Assembly (NCBI RefSeq): GCF_047948215.1
Contig: NC_134455.1
Span: forward strand, 150,456,575-150,520,574
DNA from: Lycorma delicatula
Taxonomy: Eukaryota; Arthropoda; Insecta; Hemiptera; Fulgoridae
Direction: 5' to 3'
Length of the DNA stretch: 64,000 bases
The position numbers and the translations under genes are program-made. Below, piece after piece: positions 23,794-36,847 of the stretch (its first letter is position 1; the number at the start of each line of letters is the position of its first letter). Below the pieces are notes generated by a model. That model was given only the letters and a program-made list of their open reading frames with translations, searched no databases and was not told the origin of the DNA.

Positions 23794-25639
23794 GTATGTC
23801 TAATTCCATTTTTGTTTTATAATCTAAAACTTTCTTTTAAAAAATATAAAGATCATTTTATAATTTATACAATTAAATATTGTTGTTACTCCTCAACTAA
23901 TAAATGAATAATTTATTAAATAATATTATAAGCTATGAATTAGACATTTGCTTGTATGCATAACATTGTAATAAAAGTGAAGAACTGGTGCTTGCAAGTA
24001 ATAATAAATTATATGCAATTTGCAAAGAAAACAATTTGCTTGTAATGTTAGATCCCATGATAAACTACTAGAGAATCACATGAAGATACTCTTTTTGACC
24101 TATTCTACATTCTGATGTTGGTAAATGATTAATTTTATATAAATATAATAAGGTTGAAACAATTAAATGATCATTTGTAACACAATCACTATAGATCTCT
24201 GTTGAGTATAATCCACATTCGCTCTTATTACCGAGTTAAGTTACAATCTACTTATTGTATTCATATGTAACTTGGGAGTGTGTGAGAGCTATCATTTGTA
24301 TATTTCCCACAACAATATGCTTACCTCATCATAGGCATAGAAATATATTCTACATAGCATGGTCTATGTAGCATCAGCACAGTGTCAAAATCACTCCTCC
24401 CTTGTATGTCTCACTAGTTGGACTAAATGTGAACTAAGTTGAGCGCTTGTTCTTTCTATTAGCCCAATTTAATCTACTTTTAATCTAGTAATTCCTTAGT
24501 AGTATATTTAATAATAATTTGATAACTAGAGACTGTGGGTTCAAGAATTGTAAAAAGTGCACAATTAATCTAGTACAAAGTTCAAAAAGATTGGTTAATG
24601 GTTTTAATTTTAAATAAAAATATATGTACCCTTTTTAATCCCAAAGTCTGAAGATGAGGAATAGTATAGCTCATTTTCATAATTTTCTATGGACACATGT
24701 ACAAGTTGTGATGAGTGATAATGACCTTTGTTACAAATGGCAAAGGAAATTGTTTTTTAGTCAGATACTACTCATATATGTAAAACAATTTAATGGAAAT
24801 AGTGACAAAATGTTCACCATTAAAGGATTTGTAATTCTGTATATCCAGTTATTAAAGATACATGAACATAAAACTTGATACAGATATTATCCATATTACC
24901 TGTGTACAGTATATTGATAGTTAGGTCGATTAATTGGTAATTGGAATTAAGAATAGTTTGGTGAATATAAGCCTGAGTCTGGACATCATGAAGTTCTATA
25001 CTTAATTGAACTTAGACCCTTTTGAATGGTAGAATAATTTCTCATTGATAACATTCTATGTAGTCCATAATACTCTAATTTAGTAGAATAGTCTCTAACA
25101 AAAAATTGATTCAGTTAATTGGATTTATTTTAAGTTTAAAATAACTCTTTAAAGTTTATAAATTTTTAAATCTTTATATAACTGGATTTATTTTAACTAC
25201 AGATAACTGGAGTGATTTTTTGTAACACACTTTATATATCTTATAATCTTTTTACATAATCATCTTTTTTTGATAATTTTTATATTGCTGAATAAAATCC
25301 ACTGCAATAGACTACCAGATCTTCTTAGAAGTATTTGGTGCAAGTAACACTAAATTTTAATCACAATTTTCCCCAACTGTAATCCAATGCTATAAATATA
25401 ATAATTGCAGATTAAAATTTGCATGCTACGGGGTTAAGTGGTGTAATAACTTTAGTCATCAATAGGCCACTAATAAAAATAAAGGTAAAGGAAAAACATT
25501 GTAATAAGTGTGATCAATATCTACAAAAAGCATTAATTTTTTACCATCTGCTCAGCTTATTATTGATTTTGAGAGATCATAGGTAATTATATTACAGTAA
25601 TTATGGCTAATATAATATTGTAGTAATTACATTTTTCAG
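23794..25639. other. Intron without recognised feature
   Basis: AT-rich. It includes a short inverted repeat CTACATAG / CTATGTAG at 24350-24371. No transposon protein or exon seen. Confidence 0.5.
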
Positions 25640-25846
25640 GATGTACAAGCTGAACGAGATGTACTGCAGGAAAAATGTGACAAGCAGCTGTCTCAGTTGG
25701 CTGCCACGCAAACAAGGCTGGATGATGTCCGTAGGCGAGCTGAATGGGAACAAGCAAAAACAGATGCTGTGTTGATGGAAAAGATATCACATATTGAAGA
25801 AGAATTAGTGGCTGCTCAGAAAACATTGAAACAAAAAGAGAAAGAG
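25640..25846 (+). CDS. Pericentrin/AKAP450-like coiled-coil gene, exon 4 of those visible
   Basis: 207 bases, 69 codons, phase 0 at both ends, acceptor ATTTTTCAG, donor GTAAAT. It encodes uninterrupted coiled coil: DVQAERDVLQEKCDKQLSQL, then TRLDDVRRRAEWEQAK and a third helix to KQKEKE. There is no Pro or Gly break along the exon. A retrotransposon insertion starts 61 bases past the donor. Confidence 0.87.
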
Positions 25847-26079
25847 GTAAATCATGTAATTTAAAGCTTTTAACATCTGTTAATAGTTGAGACTAATCAA
25901 TCTATCAAGAAGTCATGTTACTGGCTAAGCCCATTGCACGTGTTGTCCAGTGTTCGATGTGGGTTTGGTGGTCGTGACCACACTTTAACATCTGTGTCGA
26001 CTCACCAGGCGTTCCTGGATACTCTGTTTCCAGATGCTTCAGAGGGTGAAGCAGAAGTCGGCTTTAGGGTGGGTGAGAC

Positions 26080-27926
26080 ACCATTCCTTGGCGTATGAGC
26101 TGTGGAACCCGTAGATATAAACAGAGTGGTTTCTTGAATGCCACTGAGAAAGGCACTGGGGATTGACCAACTTGTCCCGGATATTTTCTATTATCTGCTG
26201 CCTGTCATAAAAGAGCCGCTTGGCAGACTGTTCTCGGAGTGCCTAAAGTGGGGGTTACATTCCGACTTGTTGGAAGGTGAGGATGCTCTTAAAATCAGGA
26301 AAGGATCCGAGTGATTTCAACAGTTGTCAGCCCATCAACCTCTTGCCGGTAATCAGAAACTAGCTTGAAAAGCTGGTTGTGGAATGGCTCTGGGAAAGCA
26401 TCGATATGAATTCATTTCTAAATCGAGGCCAGTATGGCTTCATGAAAGGAGCTGGCACCGAGGATTACATCTTAAATGCTCTTGCTGCGGTGGAATGTGT
26501 TGACTGTAAATATGTTTTGGCAATTTTTATTGACATAGAGGCAGCATTTAATTCCTTGTGTTGGAGTTCTGTCCTCTATGAATTGGAATGTCGCAATGTT
26601 CCCGTAGCCCTGCAGGCCGTAGTATGTGACTACTTGTCGGGTTGCACGGCTCTGTTTAAGGATGCGCACCTAGTTGTGAAAAAATCCGTTACCAAGGGAA
26701 GCCCACAGGGCTTCATTCTTGGTCCCTTGCTTTGGAACCTGGTATTCGACGGATTTTTGGGACGGCTCTATTTAAGGATGCGCACCTAGTTGTGGAAAAA
26801 TCCATTACCATGGGGAAGCCCACAGGGCTTCATTCTTGGTCCCTTGCTTTGGAACCTGGTATTCGACGGATTTTTGGAACTGTCATTCTCAGAAGGGGTC
26901 ACGACCCAGGTTTTCGCCAATGACTGTCTCCTTTTAGTTCGTGGTAATTCACGATCGCAGTTAGAAGACTGAGCGCAGGTGGCTTTGTCAATCGCAGAGG
27001 ACTCCATGGACATTCAAAATTTAAGGATTTCTATGCCCAAGATGAAGTTTATGCTTCTCAAGGATGCAGACAAATTATTATTCAGTAGTAACCCTGTATT
27101 AAGTATAAAGGCTGTGTAACCAGCCAAGTGAGAGTTCATAATTACCTAGGTGTTTTGTTTGATGAGAAGTTGCTGTTTAGCAACCACATTAGGCAAGTAG
27201 TGGCAGATGCCGTCTCTGTGATGCACAAGCTTAGGAGGATTGATCGAAAGGATTACAGACTGTCGGACCGTCATTTATACATGATGTACCAAGTTGTCTT
27301 TGAAATTATGACCTCTTATGCAGCGTCCATTTGGGTGCATAGATTGGAAAGAAATCAAGCACTTATTCAAAATTTAAGGAGTGCCCAGTGCAGAGCGTTA
27401 ATTGTATGCACTGGTGTTATTAAAACAACCTCCTATGAGGCTACCACTGTATTGGGAAAGGCCAATATTAATTGATTTAGTGGTGAAAGTTTGGGCGGCC
27501 ATGTGGAAATTGCGAAGAGGCAGTGAGGCCGAGGTATTTGGGATATGGTTTTGAGCTGGGCCTGTACCGGAGCAGAATGGTGATCTCATTGCATCGGTTC
27601 TAAATTTTGAACAGTTGCCCATCTCCCGCCTGCAGAGGAGCCTCGCGATGTAAGCATGGCAGCAAGAATGGCACGCCACAACTAAGGGAAGGTCCTTGTA
27701 TAGATTTATACAGGATCTGAGGGGATGGTATGCCTCTTCCTTTGTTTTTAAGGGCAACGGGAGCCCGAGTGCTCTCCAACCATGTAAATTAAACCAATAT
27801 TTGTTTCGGTTCCACCTGGCAGCTGATGAGCTGTGCATCTGCGGGGAGGTCCAGTCGAATAAACACATGATGTTAGATTGCTCAGCTCTTGGGGTGAGCC
27901 AGAACTCAGGTCACCCTGGAACTTAG
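26080..27926 (+). pseudogene. R1-like reverse transcriptase, broken
   Basis: In shifting + frames: GIDQLVPDIFYYLLPVIKEP (about 26160-26220), the fingers to NRGQYGFMKGAGTED (about 26410-26465), palm motif A IFIDIEAAFNSL (about 26524-26560), and motif B KGSPQGFILGPLLWN (about 26695-26740). Motif C is FANDCLLLV (about 26914-26940), in which the usual YADD has lost its second Asp. YLGVLFDEKLLFSNHIRQV follows (about 27140-27200), then the C-terminal part, ending in a CICGEVQSNKHMMLDC Cys/His box (about 27836-27885). Stops and frameshifts throughout. An internal tandem duplication is listed separately. Confidence 0.85.
26646..26878 (+). repeat. 116/117-bp internal tandem duplication in the RT
   Basis: 26646-26761 is repeated as 26762-26878 with a few substitutions and one extra base in the second copy. 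The repeat covers motif B of the reverse transcriptase, so the gene has two copies of it in different frames. Confidence 0.9.
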
Positions 27927-28430
27927 AGGTCAAGGGGAAAATTGGCCACTCACAAGCAGCAAGTCAATGTGGCGAGAGCCGCATTGTCAGACCCTGTGGG
28001 AGTTTCTTGATGCGGTTGCTGTGGGAAGCTAACCAAAAGATATGGCTGGCTACCAGCCAGATAAAGGCTCCAAGCACTTTAATGGTGAGCAGGTACTTGC
28101 TGGAATTCAGCGGCCTAGGCGTGGCAACGAATTGCTGTCTTTGATGAGATAAATTAATTATTGATGTTTTAGTAGTTGACAAGGTGCACTTACCCATTTT
28201 AGTGATATATGACAAGTGGGTGGTGGAATCTGCAAATGAGTGGTGTATGGTACCACCATACATGCTCACACTTTTAGGTTAGCTCTAGGAGCTAGTTAGG
28301 ACACTGGTCGGTAAACTCTTGTGTGGCTCAGTAGCCGTTTGTAGCACAGACATTCGGTCTTATGATTTAGGGCGACCAAATGGGGTGGTGGCAGGAGAAA
28401 TGCCAAGCAAACCAACCAACTAATCTATCA

Positions 28431-29179
28431 GGAAAAATAAAAATTTTGTGTAACTTTAGTTATGTAATTATTAAAAAAAATAATAAAATATTGTGAATTG
28501 CATTTTAAAACTAATTTAATTTCTCTAGTAATATTTTTAATGTTTGTTTTATTTTTTTCTTTAATTAACTCTCTGCATAGAGATGTAACACATACCTCTA
28601 AAATAATGAATTTTTCAAGTAACCTAATGGGGGGTATACTTTAAAAGCTATTTTTTTTTTTTAAATAAGACTTATGTTTATAATTTTTTGTCATATGTTT
28701 AACATTTATGAGCAATATGCAGCATAATTTTCAACCCCAATAGTTATGACCCCCTGACATACTTTGAAGTGGCAAAAACAGTGATTTGCTAAAGAAATCA
28801 TAATTTCATTAATATTGAACCTAAAACAGCAAAACTAATGACATTTAAAAGGCCTAATTTGGTTTTATAATCTCTAAGAATAGATTAAAAATATACTGTT
28901 TTCAAGCAATTATGGTATTTTTTTCTGTTTTTGATGAAAAGTCATGTTCATTGATGTAATTTTTTTTTTTAAATATTTTATATCAAAAACACTATATATT
29001 ATTCTACCAAAAAATAGATCAAGGAAGCTGTAGGTCAGGAATTTGGAACAGTTGGAAAAAATTATATTTCTTCCTAGTATAGAACCAAAGCTATGATTGA
29101 TCTACCAAATGAAAACGTGGAAAAAAAATAAATTTGCGCAAAACAACAAAGTAAAGTTAAGTAAATAAACAGTAATTAA
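28431..29179. other. Intron without recognised feature
   Basis: AT-rich sequence with long A and T runs. No coding signal. Confidence 0.4.
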
Positions 29180-29940
29180 GCACTAAAATTCACTCTGAAA
29201 CATAATTGCCTTGCTCCATATGTTACACCTTCTTCCTGCACTTGTTTCTCTTCATCTTTTAAATTCTTTAAACACAACCTTCTCTTTCTTTCTTGGTATG
29301 TGTTTAAATATTTTTAATGATTCTCTATTTTCTAATCCTGTCCATTGAATAAATGGTTACACTTCCAATTACATTCATTCTAATGAATATAAATGAAGTA
29401 TAGTCTGTTACAGCCATCTCAATGATTTTCTTAGAAACACTCCAGATTTTGTTACATCTTCACCATATGCAATTATTCAAACTTTCATTTGTGTTTTGGA
29501 TTAGCTTGCTAGTGCATCTTGAAAGCAATTGGCTGTCTGTTAATCTTTCATAAATATATATAGGGGCACTATGCTTCAAAATAAACAATCCGTGTTATTT
29601 TTATATTTCCCAGGAGTTTTACCAAGTACTTAACTCTCTTATAAAAACCCCAAGATTCCTCTCCAGTTGGCTACTTATATTGTGTAGGTTTATCATTATT
29701 TGATGGGCAATGTCTAAATGTAGCTAACTGCTTCATTTCAGTTGCACTTTTATTTGTGTTTAGCTTTTTTAATAGTGGTGTCTGTAAGGGCACCATACTG
29801 TTTTCTGTTATGCCTTGTGCCTTATAGGTTTTAACCACTTTTTGGTAAACAAGCTCATAAGTGCAAGTGCACATAGCTAACAGTTGTACCACCACAGAGA
29901 AAAATATATAAACCAACAAAACAAAAAATTTCCTACAAAA
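29180..29940 (-). pseudogene. Mutator-like (MULE) transposase C-terminal remnant
   Basis: On the minus strand, about 29480-29440 reads a SRCTSKLIQNTNESLNNCIW-like line. This matches the LxRCxxGxTQNxNEaxNsxIW box of arthropod MULE-type transposases, and an FRHCPS...EESW-type segment lies upstream of it on that strand. Near 29242-29218 the terminal EEGVTYGA matches the KEGVTYGAGxF end of the same proteins. The frame is broken at least four times. The N-terminal beta domain and most of the catalytic domain are missing, and no TIRs were found. Recognition is from the motif order recalled for this family. Confidence 0.55.
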
Positions 29941-31077
29941 TAAAAAAAATAATTTACCTCTCTATCTTGTATGTATCAGAAGTTATTGATATTTGTATAA
30001 CATGCATTTTTTTTATAAAAAAAACAGGAAATTTCATAATGACATGCAATGCAATTTCAAAATTTTCCATTTACTTAGAGTTAACGTAGAAAAAAAAAAT
30101 ATATCAACATTTTCAGGAAATTTCAGTGAAAAAAGTATAGCATAAAAGGTTTTTATGAAAATTTTTTTTCTCAGTATTTTTAATGTATATTCCTCTTCAA
30201 GGATCTTGTAAATCCTTGAAGAGGATTTACAGGAATTTTTATTTTGTATTAATTAAATATGTAATATAAAGTGTTATCTGAAATTAATAAGAATTTTTGT
30301 AACTAATTTTTCTTAAATATTTCAAAAAAGCAAATTTATAAATCAACTATTTTTTACTGTTGATTAAAGAATTATTTATTTTATTTTGTATTCTTTGAAT
30401 GAATAGTTTCATTATTAAACCACCTAGCCTTCACTTGTTATTTAAATAAACATGATTTTACTGATAAAAAATTTGAAAGTAGCCTTTTTACTGATTTATC
30501 ACAAAAAATGTGTGTATATCTAAATTTACATCAAATATAAAACAACTTCTTAATTTACAATGGAAATTGTAATTTACAAGGCATTGTAACTACAGTAGTT
30601 TCTTGTAAATAAAAAGAATCAGTGTAAATTGTAGGTCAGACCCATTTTTATGGAGTGTGGTTGATGATTGGTATGTGAAAATTTTGAAATGTTCATAAAG
30701 GATAGAGTTAATATATGGGAACCAAAATATATTTTAGTTTAATTCCATATGTAGATGAATAAAATCCAATACAACAGATATTACTAATATATTTTAGAAA
30801 ATAAAATAGAGGTTTTGCTACAAGTAATCCAGTAAATTAATTATTTTTCTGTAGTATTTATTAATTTTTTCACATTTTTTAACTTGAGTTAATTTTTTTC
30901 AGATTTTCCATCTTGTTAATAATAAAATCATTTGATCTGTCTCAACAAAGGTGTATATTAATAGAAAATATTTTAATTCTATTTTTTTAAATAAATTATT
31001 TGACTTCATTAGCTTAATAAATGTCAAAAGCGTGTCAAAAAAAATTATACATAATAGCTTAAGTAATGTTTTTATAG
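29941..31077. other. Intron; one hairpin, no gene
   Basis: AT-rich. It contains the 14-bp perfect hairpin at 30191-30225 and otherwise no feature. It ends with TTTATAG, the acceptor of the next exon. Confidence 0.5.
30191..30225. repeat. Perfect 14-bp hairpin
   Basis: TCCTCTTCAAGGAT at 30191-30204 and its exact reverse complement at 30212-30225, loop of 7. It stands in otherwise featureless intron. Confidence 0.85.
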
Positions 31078-31230
31078 GCCATGGTTTCTCAACATCGAAT
31101 CACTTATTTAGAGAAGCAGGTTACTACTAAAGATGCTGAGTTGTGCGCTTATGCTGATAATCAGCACAAACAGATTGACCTACTACTGCATGAGATATCA
31201 GTTATGGAAGCTGAAAGGAAAAAGTTAGAG
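31078..31230 (+). CDS. Pericentrin/AKAP450-like coiled-coil gene, exon 5 of those visible
   Basis: 153 bases, 51 codons, phase 0 at both ends, acceptor TTTATAG, donor GTAATT. It encodes SQHRITYLEKQVTTKDAEL and DNQHKQIDLLLHEISVMEAE, continuing the coiled coil. The ATG near the start is internal because the open frame continues from the previous exon. Confidence 0.82.
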
Positions 31231-33539
31231 GTAATTATCTTACATGATTATGTATACATTTTTGTCCCCAATTTTTATTATGAACATATTTTTACAATGA
31301 AGATTTAATATTTTAAAAATATAACTTTCTTATAAGCCCATCTTCCTTAGTAAAGCTTTCATTATAAAAAAAAAAATTTAAAAGATCAATTAATTCAGAG
31401 GATATAGGTCGTTTTGCTAATATTGTTTAGTGTGGTGTCATTATTTTAAATTTTTATGTTATTTTTTATTCTTGAATAAATTACTAGCATAATCGGAATA
31501 ATTAATGTACTTTAATTCTATTATAAAAATGAATATAGAAATATAGGTTTCACTAGTATAATGGAAAAAAGAGAAAATTTTCTGTCACTCCCGAGTTCAT
31601 TTGATAAAAGTTGTTTATGTTTTAATTATTATGCATTAGATCATTACAGAGGGTTCTTCTTTCATTTCTTTACTTCAGTGTATCCATGTACAAATTTTAC
31701 ACTATATAGTGTTTCAGAGGCAAAATTAATAATGTGGAACATAATAGAGGTAAATGTAGAAAAAGATCTGTTTAATAAAATTATATTTTCAGAGTGGTTT
31801 AATGTTTTTAGCTCCAGTATTATAAATATTGTAAACATAATAAAAGTGTAGTTATTTTACTGACCATCATTTTAAGATTTATATTATTCCTGTAATATTT
31901 AACGAAATCTAAATATAATTATTATCTGTTTTGCTGTTTATGAAAATAAAATTTATATAAAATAGTTCACAAATTTTTTCCTTATAAAAAAAAATTAAAT
32001 AAACATGGTTTTAAGAGCTTTTTTCTTCTTTTTCCCCATGTGTTCAACTGGAATATTTTCTCTAAATTTTCTAGATGAGTATATTCAGTAGTATCAAATG
32101 AGTTAAACTTGAGAACAAAACCTATTAGTGAAAAAGTAAATTTAATTAAGGATATCTTGTATTAGTTCTATAAAAAGTAAGAGGTAACTCTTGCATTTAG
32201 TGATGTTTATTTTAGTCTGTTTTTGTACACTCCCATTGGAGTGACTAAGAAAAAAGGTTCCTTTGCAAAGGTACCTGGAGGAGACATTCCTGCCAAGTTA
32301 AGAAATTTTAGCTCTTCTGGTATCAGCAACAGTAATTTAATTTAACCCCTAATTTTTGCTAACATTTTCTAAATATAATGATCATCTCTATGGAAATAAC
32401 TGCATCAAATTTCAGGTTTCTAGCTATTTGAGAAATAGGAGAATTAGTACAAGTGAATCATTGAGAGTTTATTCATTTAAATATATAGTTCTGTTTACCT
32501 CTTCAACTCAAATGTAAAAAAAAATCTCTTAAAGCAGTATCAGTATCTAAGAGGAATATGTATGACAAGTTTATAATTTCCAGCCATCTTAGTTTTAACA
32601 TTTCTCTTCAGCTATTAATTTAATTTAATAGATAAAGTAGAGGGTTAAAGTAATTTTTTGTACTTTTCCTAAAAAAAACCTTGGAAATGATTGTTCTATT
32701 TTAGGCTTTCTAGTTGTTCAGAATCAGGAAAAATAGTGATAAGCGATTCAGTGAGGGCATACCCATTAAATATAAAGATCTATTTGCATTCCTTTCGATT
32801 CAGCTTAGGGGGGAGTAAAAATCCCTTCATATTCAACGTAATACCTAAGGAGATCTTAATTCTAAATACATCATATCTGTCAACTTTCAAATTTTCAATT
32901 CATACAGTCTCACCAAACCCATTTTCTTTCTACTAATGACCCCGTTGGGAATAACACTCAAATATTACCTTTCTGACATTCAGAAAATGAAAATGGTGAC
33001 TAAGTCAGTAGGAGGCTTCAGCATTTATTTAATACAAGTTCTCACAAAGAAACTGTAATAAATTTAGGATATGTTCTACTGATTAGAATATCATGTATGT
33101 TTAGTTCCAGAGACACTTTTTTTTTAGTTTTAGTCCTAATTCATTTTTTTTATTTTTCCCTAATTTCTGCTCTTGTAGTAAAATGATGTTCTGACGTTCT
33201 TGAAACATAAATTATAAAACAAAATTCGTGTATTATTTTCTTTTTTGAAAAATCTTTTAAAAATTCAATTTCAGAGCTTTATCTCAAGTATTTCTTCAAG
33301 GAAATTGCCTGAAAGCTTAAATCATTGAAGCCAAATTTTAAGTTTTGCTTAGATTTACTTTGTAAGTTAACAATAAAAAAATAAAACTGTAACAAAATCT
33401 CACAAGAAATTTGATTTTTATATAAAACAAAGGAGAAAAATGACTTTAAAACAAACCAAATAATCTCTGATATTGCAGAGATTTGTTGAAACAAAAATTA
33501 TGACTCAAAAAAATTCACAACTAACCAACAATTTCTACT
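31231..33539. other. Intron without recognised feature
   Basis: AT-rich. The slightly GC-richer patch 32210-32330 contains mini-palindromes (CACTCC-CATT-GGAGTG) and may be an old repeat. The + strand ORFs at 31561-31851 and 32691-32936 show no domain and are not supported as exons. Confidence 0.4.
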
Positions 33540-34038
33540 TAACACAATTTAAAAATTCCTTTGGTGGCTTTCTTTATTTTATCAGAGTTGTTTAATAAAC
33601 GTTCAGTAGCATCGTAAATTCTTTGCCAGTTCTCTTGTATTAAATTTTTTTGTTTGCTAAAGTTTTCACGTGACTTCACAGATAGTAGTAGGTTGACTGA
33701 CAACCACTTTTAAATCATGAAGATCATTTGTAATATTGCGTACAACCCAGATTATCATTTCTGTAAACTTGTTTCAAAAGTTGAAATATTTCTATAAAAG
33801 TTTACCAAATTTCACACAAAACTTTATGTCTTATCATTGCTCTCAAAAATCATTTCTAACACTTAAACACAGGTACTCAAACAACAATAACATGAAAACT
33901 AAATGAGATATCAACAATCCAAGAACATATAGTTTACAGAGGAGGTTATGCGGAACACAATGCTGCCAACTGCGTATCACTAAATATCTCCGTTGGTGTG
34001 TAATTAAAAATGTTCAATTATTTTCTGAACAGACCTTG
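33540..34038 (-). mobile_element. mariner remnant with one TIR
   Basis: The right border reads, on the minus strand, TA then CAAGGTCTGTTCAGAAAATA, the typical start of a mariner of the CAAGGTCTGTTCA class. Downstream on that strand (about 33850-33640) a degraded N-terminal transposase can be followed (an IKFCVKLGK-like segment, then a YxWxxxFKxG-like segment) with many stops. The catalytic half and the other TIR are not found. Confidence 0.5.
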
Positions 34039-34684
34039 TATTTTGCAAGAAATTTATAAGGCTTTAATAAAACATTAATGATCCAGTAATTTTGTCACCT
34101 GTAACTATATCAAACATTAACCAAGACACCTGTATTGGAAACTAAGTTATATTGCATCATGTGGATTTCCAGAGCTCCATTGATGATTATTTTATGAATT
34201 ATGAAATCCATTTTTTGAAAAACTTAAGTAGAACTAAGATAATATTTACATTTTTTCTTGAAGTCAAATACAGAAATTTAACCTCCATGTAAATATTTTT
34301 CTACCAAACCAGTATGATGAAAAATTCATTTATGTAAGCGTTTCATCTAATGTCTATGATGATGGTGATGGATCACAGTATATGAAGGTAATGGAGCCAA
34401 TTGTACAGAAACGCTGGAATACCTGAGAAAAGGATTGGGATTTGGAGTCCTCTTTTCAATAGAGCTTTCATATTCATGCAACTAGCACACTTCTATTACA
34501 AAAAATGATGTCCACTTATTTTTCATTAGAGAATTGAAGAGGCTTTTCTAGGACTGTGAAATAGAGACATCTCTTAAACTGAAAATGTTCAACTACATCA
34601 CATAAAATGTAATTATTGATCAGCTGTTAATAAATGCCTCCTGTTATCAGATGTTATAATTTTTCTATTATATATTGATATATA

Positions 34685-35900
34685 CGAGGTGTGTTTGTAA
34701 AGTAGCTGCCTATACATGTGATGTAAAAAGGCGCGCTTACATAACTAAGTTATTTCAATCAATAGTAAATTGTTAGAAACAATAGTTTAGATATTTTGTC
34801 GTTTTATTTATTCACCCATTTATAATGAGCGCTACAATTTATGACACTGCCAAGTGTGAAGTATGAGGAGTAGTCCAATTTTTGATGGCAAAAAAACAAT
34901 TCTGCAGCTGAAATTCACGGGCAAATTTTATGATGTTTACAGGCCAAATATTATGAGTGACATTAAGACAAGGTGTGCCATTCATTTTGAGAAGGGTGAA
35001 AGAGTATGATGAAGAACATAGTCGCCAGCCATCAGGGATAAGGGATGATTTGACTGAAAAAGTTGAAAAAATTCCAGAAAACTGGTGCTTCACCCCATTA
35101 TCTTTGATTTATAAAATTATAATTGAAATATCGGGCTATAAAAAATTCTGTACTACCCATTTGATGGTGGTTATAAAAAATTGTTCGCCAGATGCATGCC
35201 AAAGATGTTAACAAATACACACAAGGAAAAATGTGTTGCTGCAGCGCATGAATTTTTACAGTGTTATAAAAATGAAGGTGATGAATTGTTTAATTGCTTT
35301 CTTACCGGGAATGAAACCTGGATTTTTTATTTGAAAGTTCAGACAAAGAAGCAGTCAATGCAATATGTCAGTCAATGTATTCATCATCTCCTAGAACAAA
35401 GATGTTTAGACAAGAATGTTCTATAAAGGATTTGATAGCTATTGGTTTTTTGAGGCAAAATGATGTCTTGCTTGTCAAATTTAGTGATTCCAAAATTACT
35501 GTGTTACATATTTATTGTGAAATAATAAAAAATCTTAGAAAAGCTATAAAAAAATGACATGAGATGCTATCGTACAGGGTTTTCTTTTTTCATGACAGTG
35601 CCTGCCATATGCAGCAAATTGATAGTGAGACGATTGGAAAGATTTTACTGAATCTTCAATCATCCACCCTATAGCCCTGACCTAGCTCCAAGAGATTACT
35701 TTCTTTTTCTTCACCATAAACTGACTTGCATCACAGAGATTTGACAGTGACAATGAATTGAAAAATGACATTACTGTGTGCTTTAAGTTGCTGATGATGT
35801 AATTTATTAGAGAAGATGAAGAAGCTAGTGAAACGCTATGAAAATGTATTGAAATTGAAAGTCAGCTCTCTAGAAAAGTAGTGAATAATTATTGTTGTTA
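34685..35900 (+). mobile_element. mariner (Mos-like) element, decayed
   Basis: The left end is TA (34683-34684) then CGAGGTGTGTTTGTAAAGTA, a typical mariner TIR. The + strand transposase is readable in pieces. The N-terminal part is about 34853-35060. A KxCxxxxMPKMLT-like segment is near 35185-35225. A first catalytic box appears as a decayed TGNETW (about 35306-35323). HDSACHMQQ for the second box is near 35592-35620, and an HPPYSPDLAPRDYFLF-like segment for the third is near 35660-35712. The C-terminus reads to about 35880. Many frameshifts. No matching right TIR was seen. Confidence 0.75.
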
Positions 35901-36847
35901 TGCATAAGTAATAAAGTAGTCAGGATTGTAAATACTTTTCCAGTTTTGTTTTTATTTCAAAACTTTTTATTTTTAAGTTTTAATTTTTTACGTTCCTATA
36001 TTTTAAACAGGATCATATATATAAGTAATACATATTTTATAACACTGACAAACTTAGCTATTAATTAAGCAGATTCATAATAAAACATTTTCATTTGATC
36101 TTGTTCCTAGTGAAATGAATTTGATCATTCCATGAAAATATATCACCCAAAACGATAACAGTCTTGTGGGATGATAACTGCAATCCCTCATTTTACTTAA
36201 TATGAAAAGAACATTGGGATAAATATAAATAAAGTACTGCGGGGATCCACACTAATTTTACTAAGAGAAATAGCAATGAATGAGATTAAAAAAAATTTCA
36301 TATCTTTATTTTGTTATTGAATTGAAAATATCATGAGGGCTGGGAGATGAGTAAAGATTAAAACATGAATATAGGTAGATTAACTACCTATGTTCATGAG
36401 ATCATCTGGTTCGGTGGAAGGAACACTGCTTCTTGCTTCTCACCCATCCTGTGTCTAGTTCATTGATCCACTAATGGCACAGTTCTGCTGACTCATTTGT
36501 ATAAACAAGTTACAGTAACCCATATTATCTTGCAAATTTACTGGTCATTCATTGATGTATGATTTCACTTATTTTTTTACATATAATCATCACAGTTCTT
36601 TAATATTATTCCCACCTTATATCCTTTGTTTCATTGCTGAATTAATAGTTCTTTTCTTGAAATGTATGAGTGCACATCAAAACATCATTACTTTAATAAA
36701 TTTTATGAAAATGTAGTGTAAAATCATTAAATTTATTTCTTAAACATAGGGTTTAATTATTATTATTATTATTTGTTTGTGTACTTCATAGGTTAGTGCT
36801 TAAATTTTTTTAATCTGTGAAAGTCAGTGTTAGGAATTTGATTATTA
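35901..36847. other. Intron without gene; one hairpin
   Basis: AT-rich. It includes the 15-bp hairpin at 36364-36398. No coding signal. Confidence 0.5.
36364..36398. repeat. 15-bp hairpin with one mismatch
   Basis: CATGAATATAGGTAG at 36364-36378 and CTACCTATGTTCATG at 36384-36398, complementary except for one position, loop ATTAA. Confidence 0.8.

Larger units (their letters stand above)
25908..28421 (+). mobile_element. R1-like LINE, 5' truncated, with target-site duplication
   Basis: GC-richer block between two copies of AATCTATCA (25899-25907 and 28422-28430). It encodes the reverse transcriptase from the linker before the fingers to the C-terminal Cys/His box, so it lacks ORF1 and endonuclease. 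It lies in the intron in the same orientation as the host gene. The 3' end has no poly-A. Confidence 0.85.

Noticed and set aside
31561..31851. 96-aa plus-strand ORF in an intron
   Set aside because: AT-driven composition, no coiled coil or linker resemblance to the gene, and adding it would break the phase chain without need.
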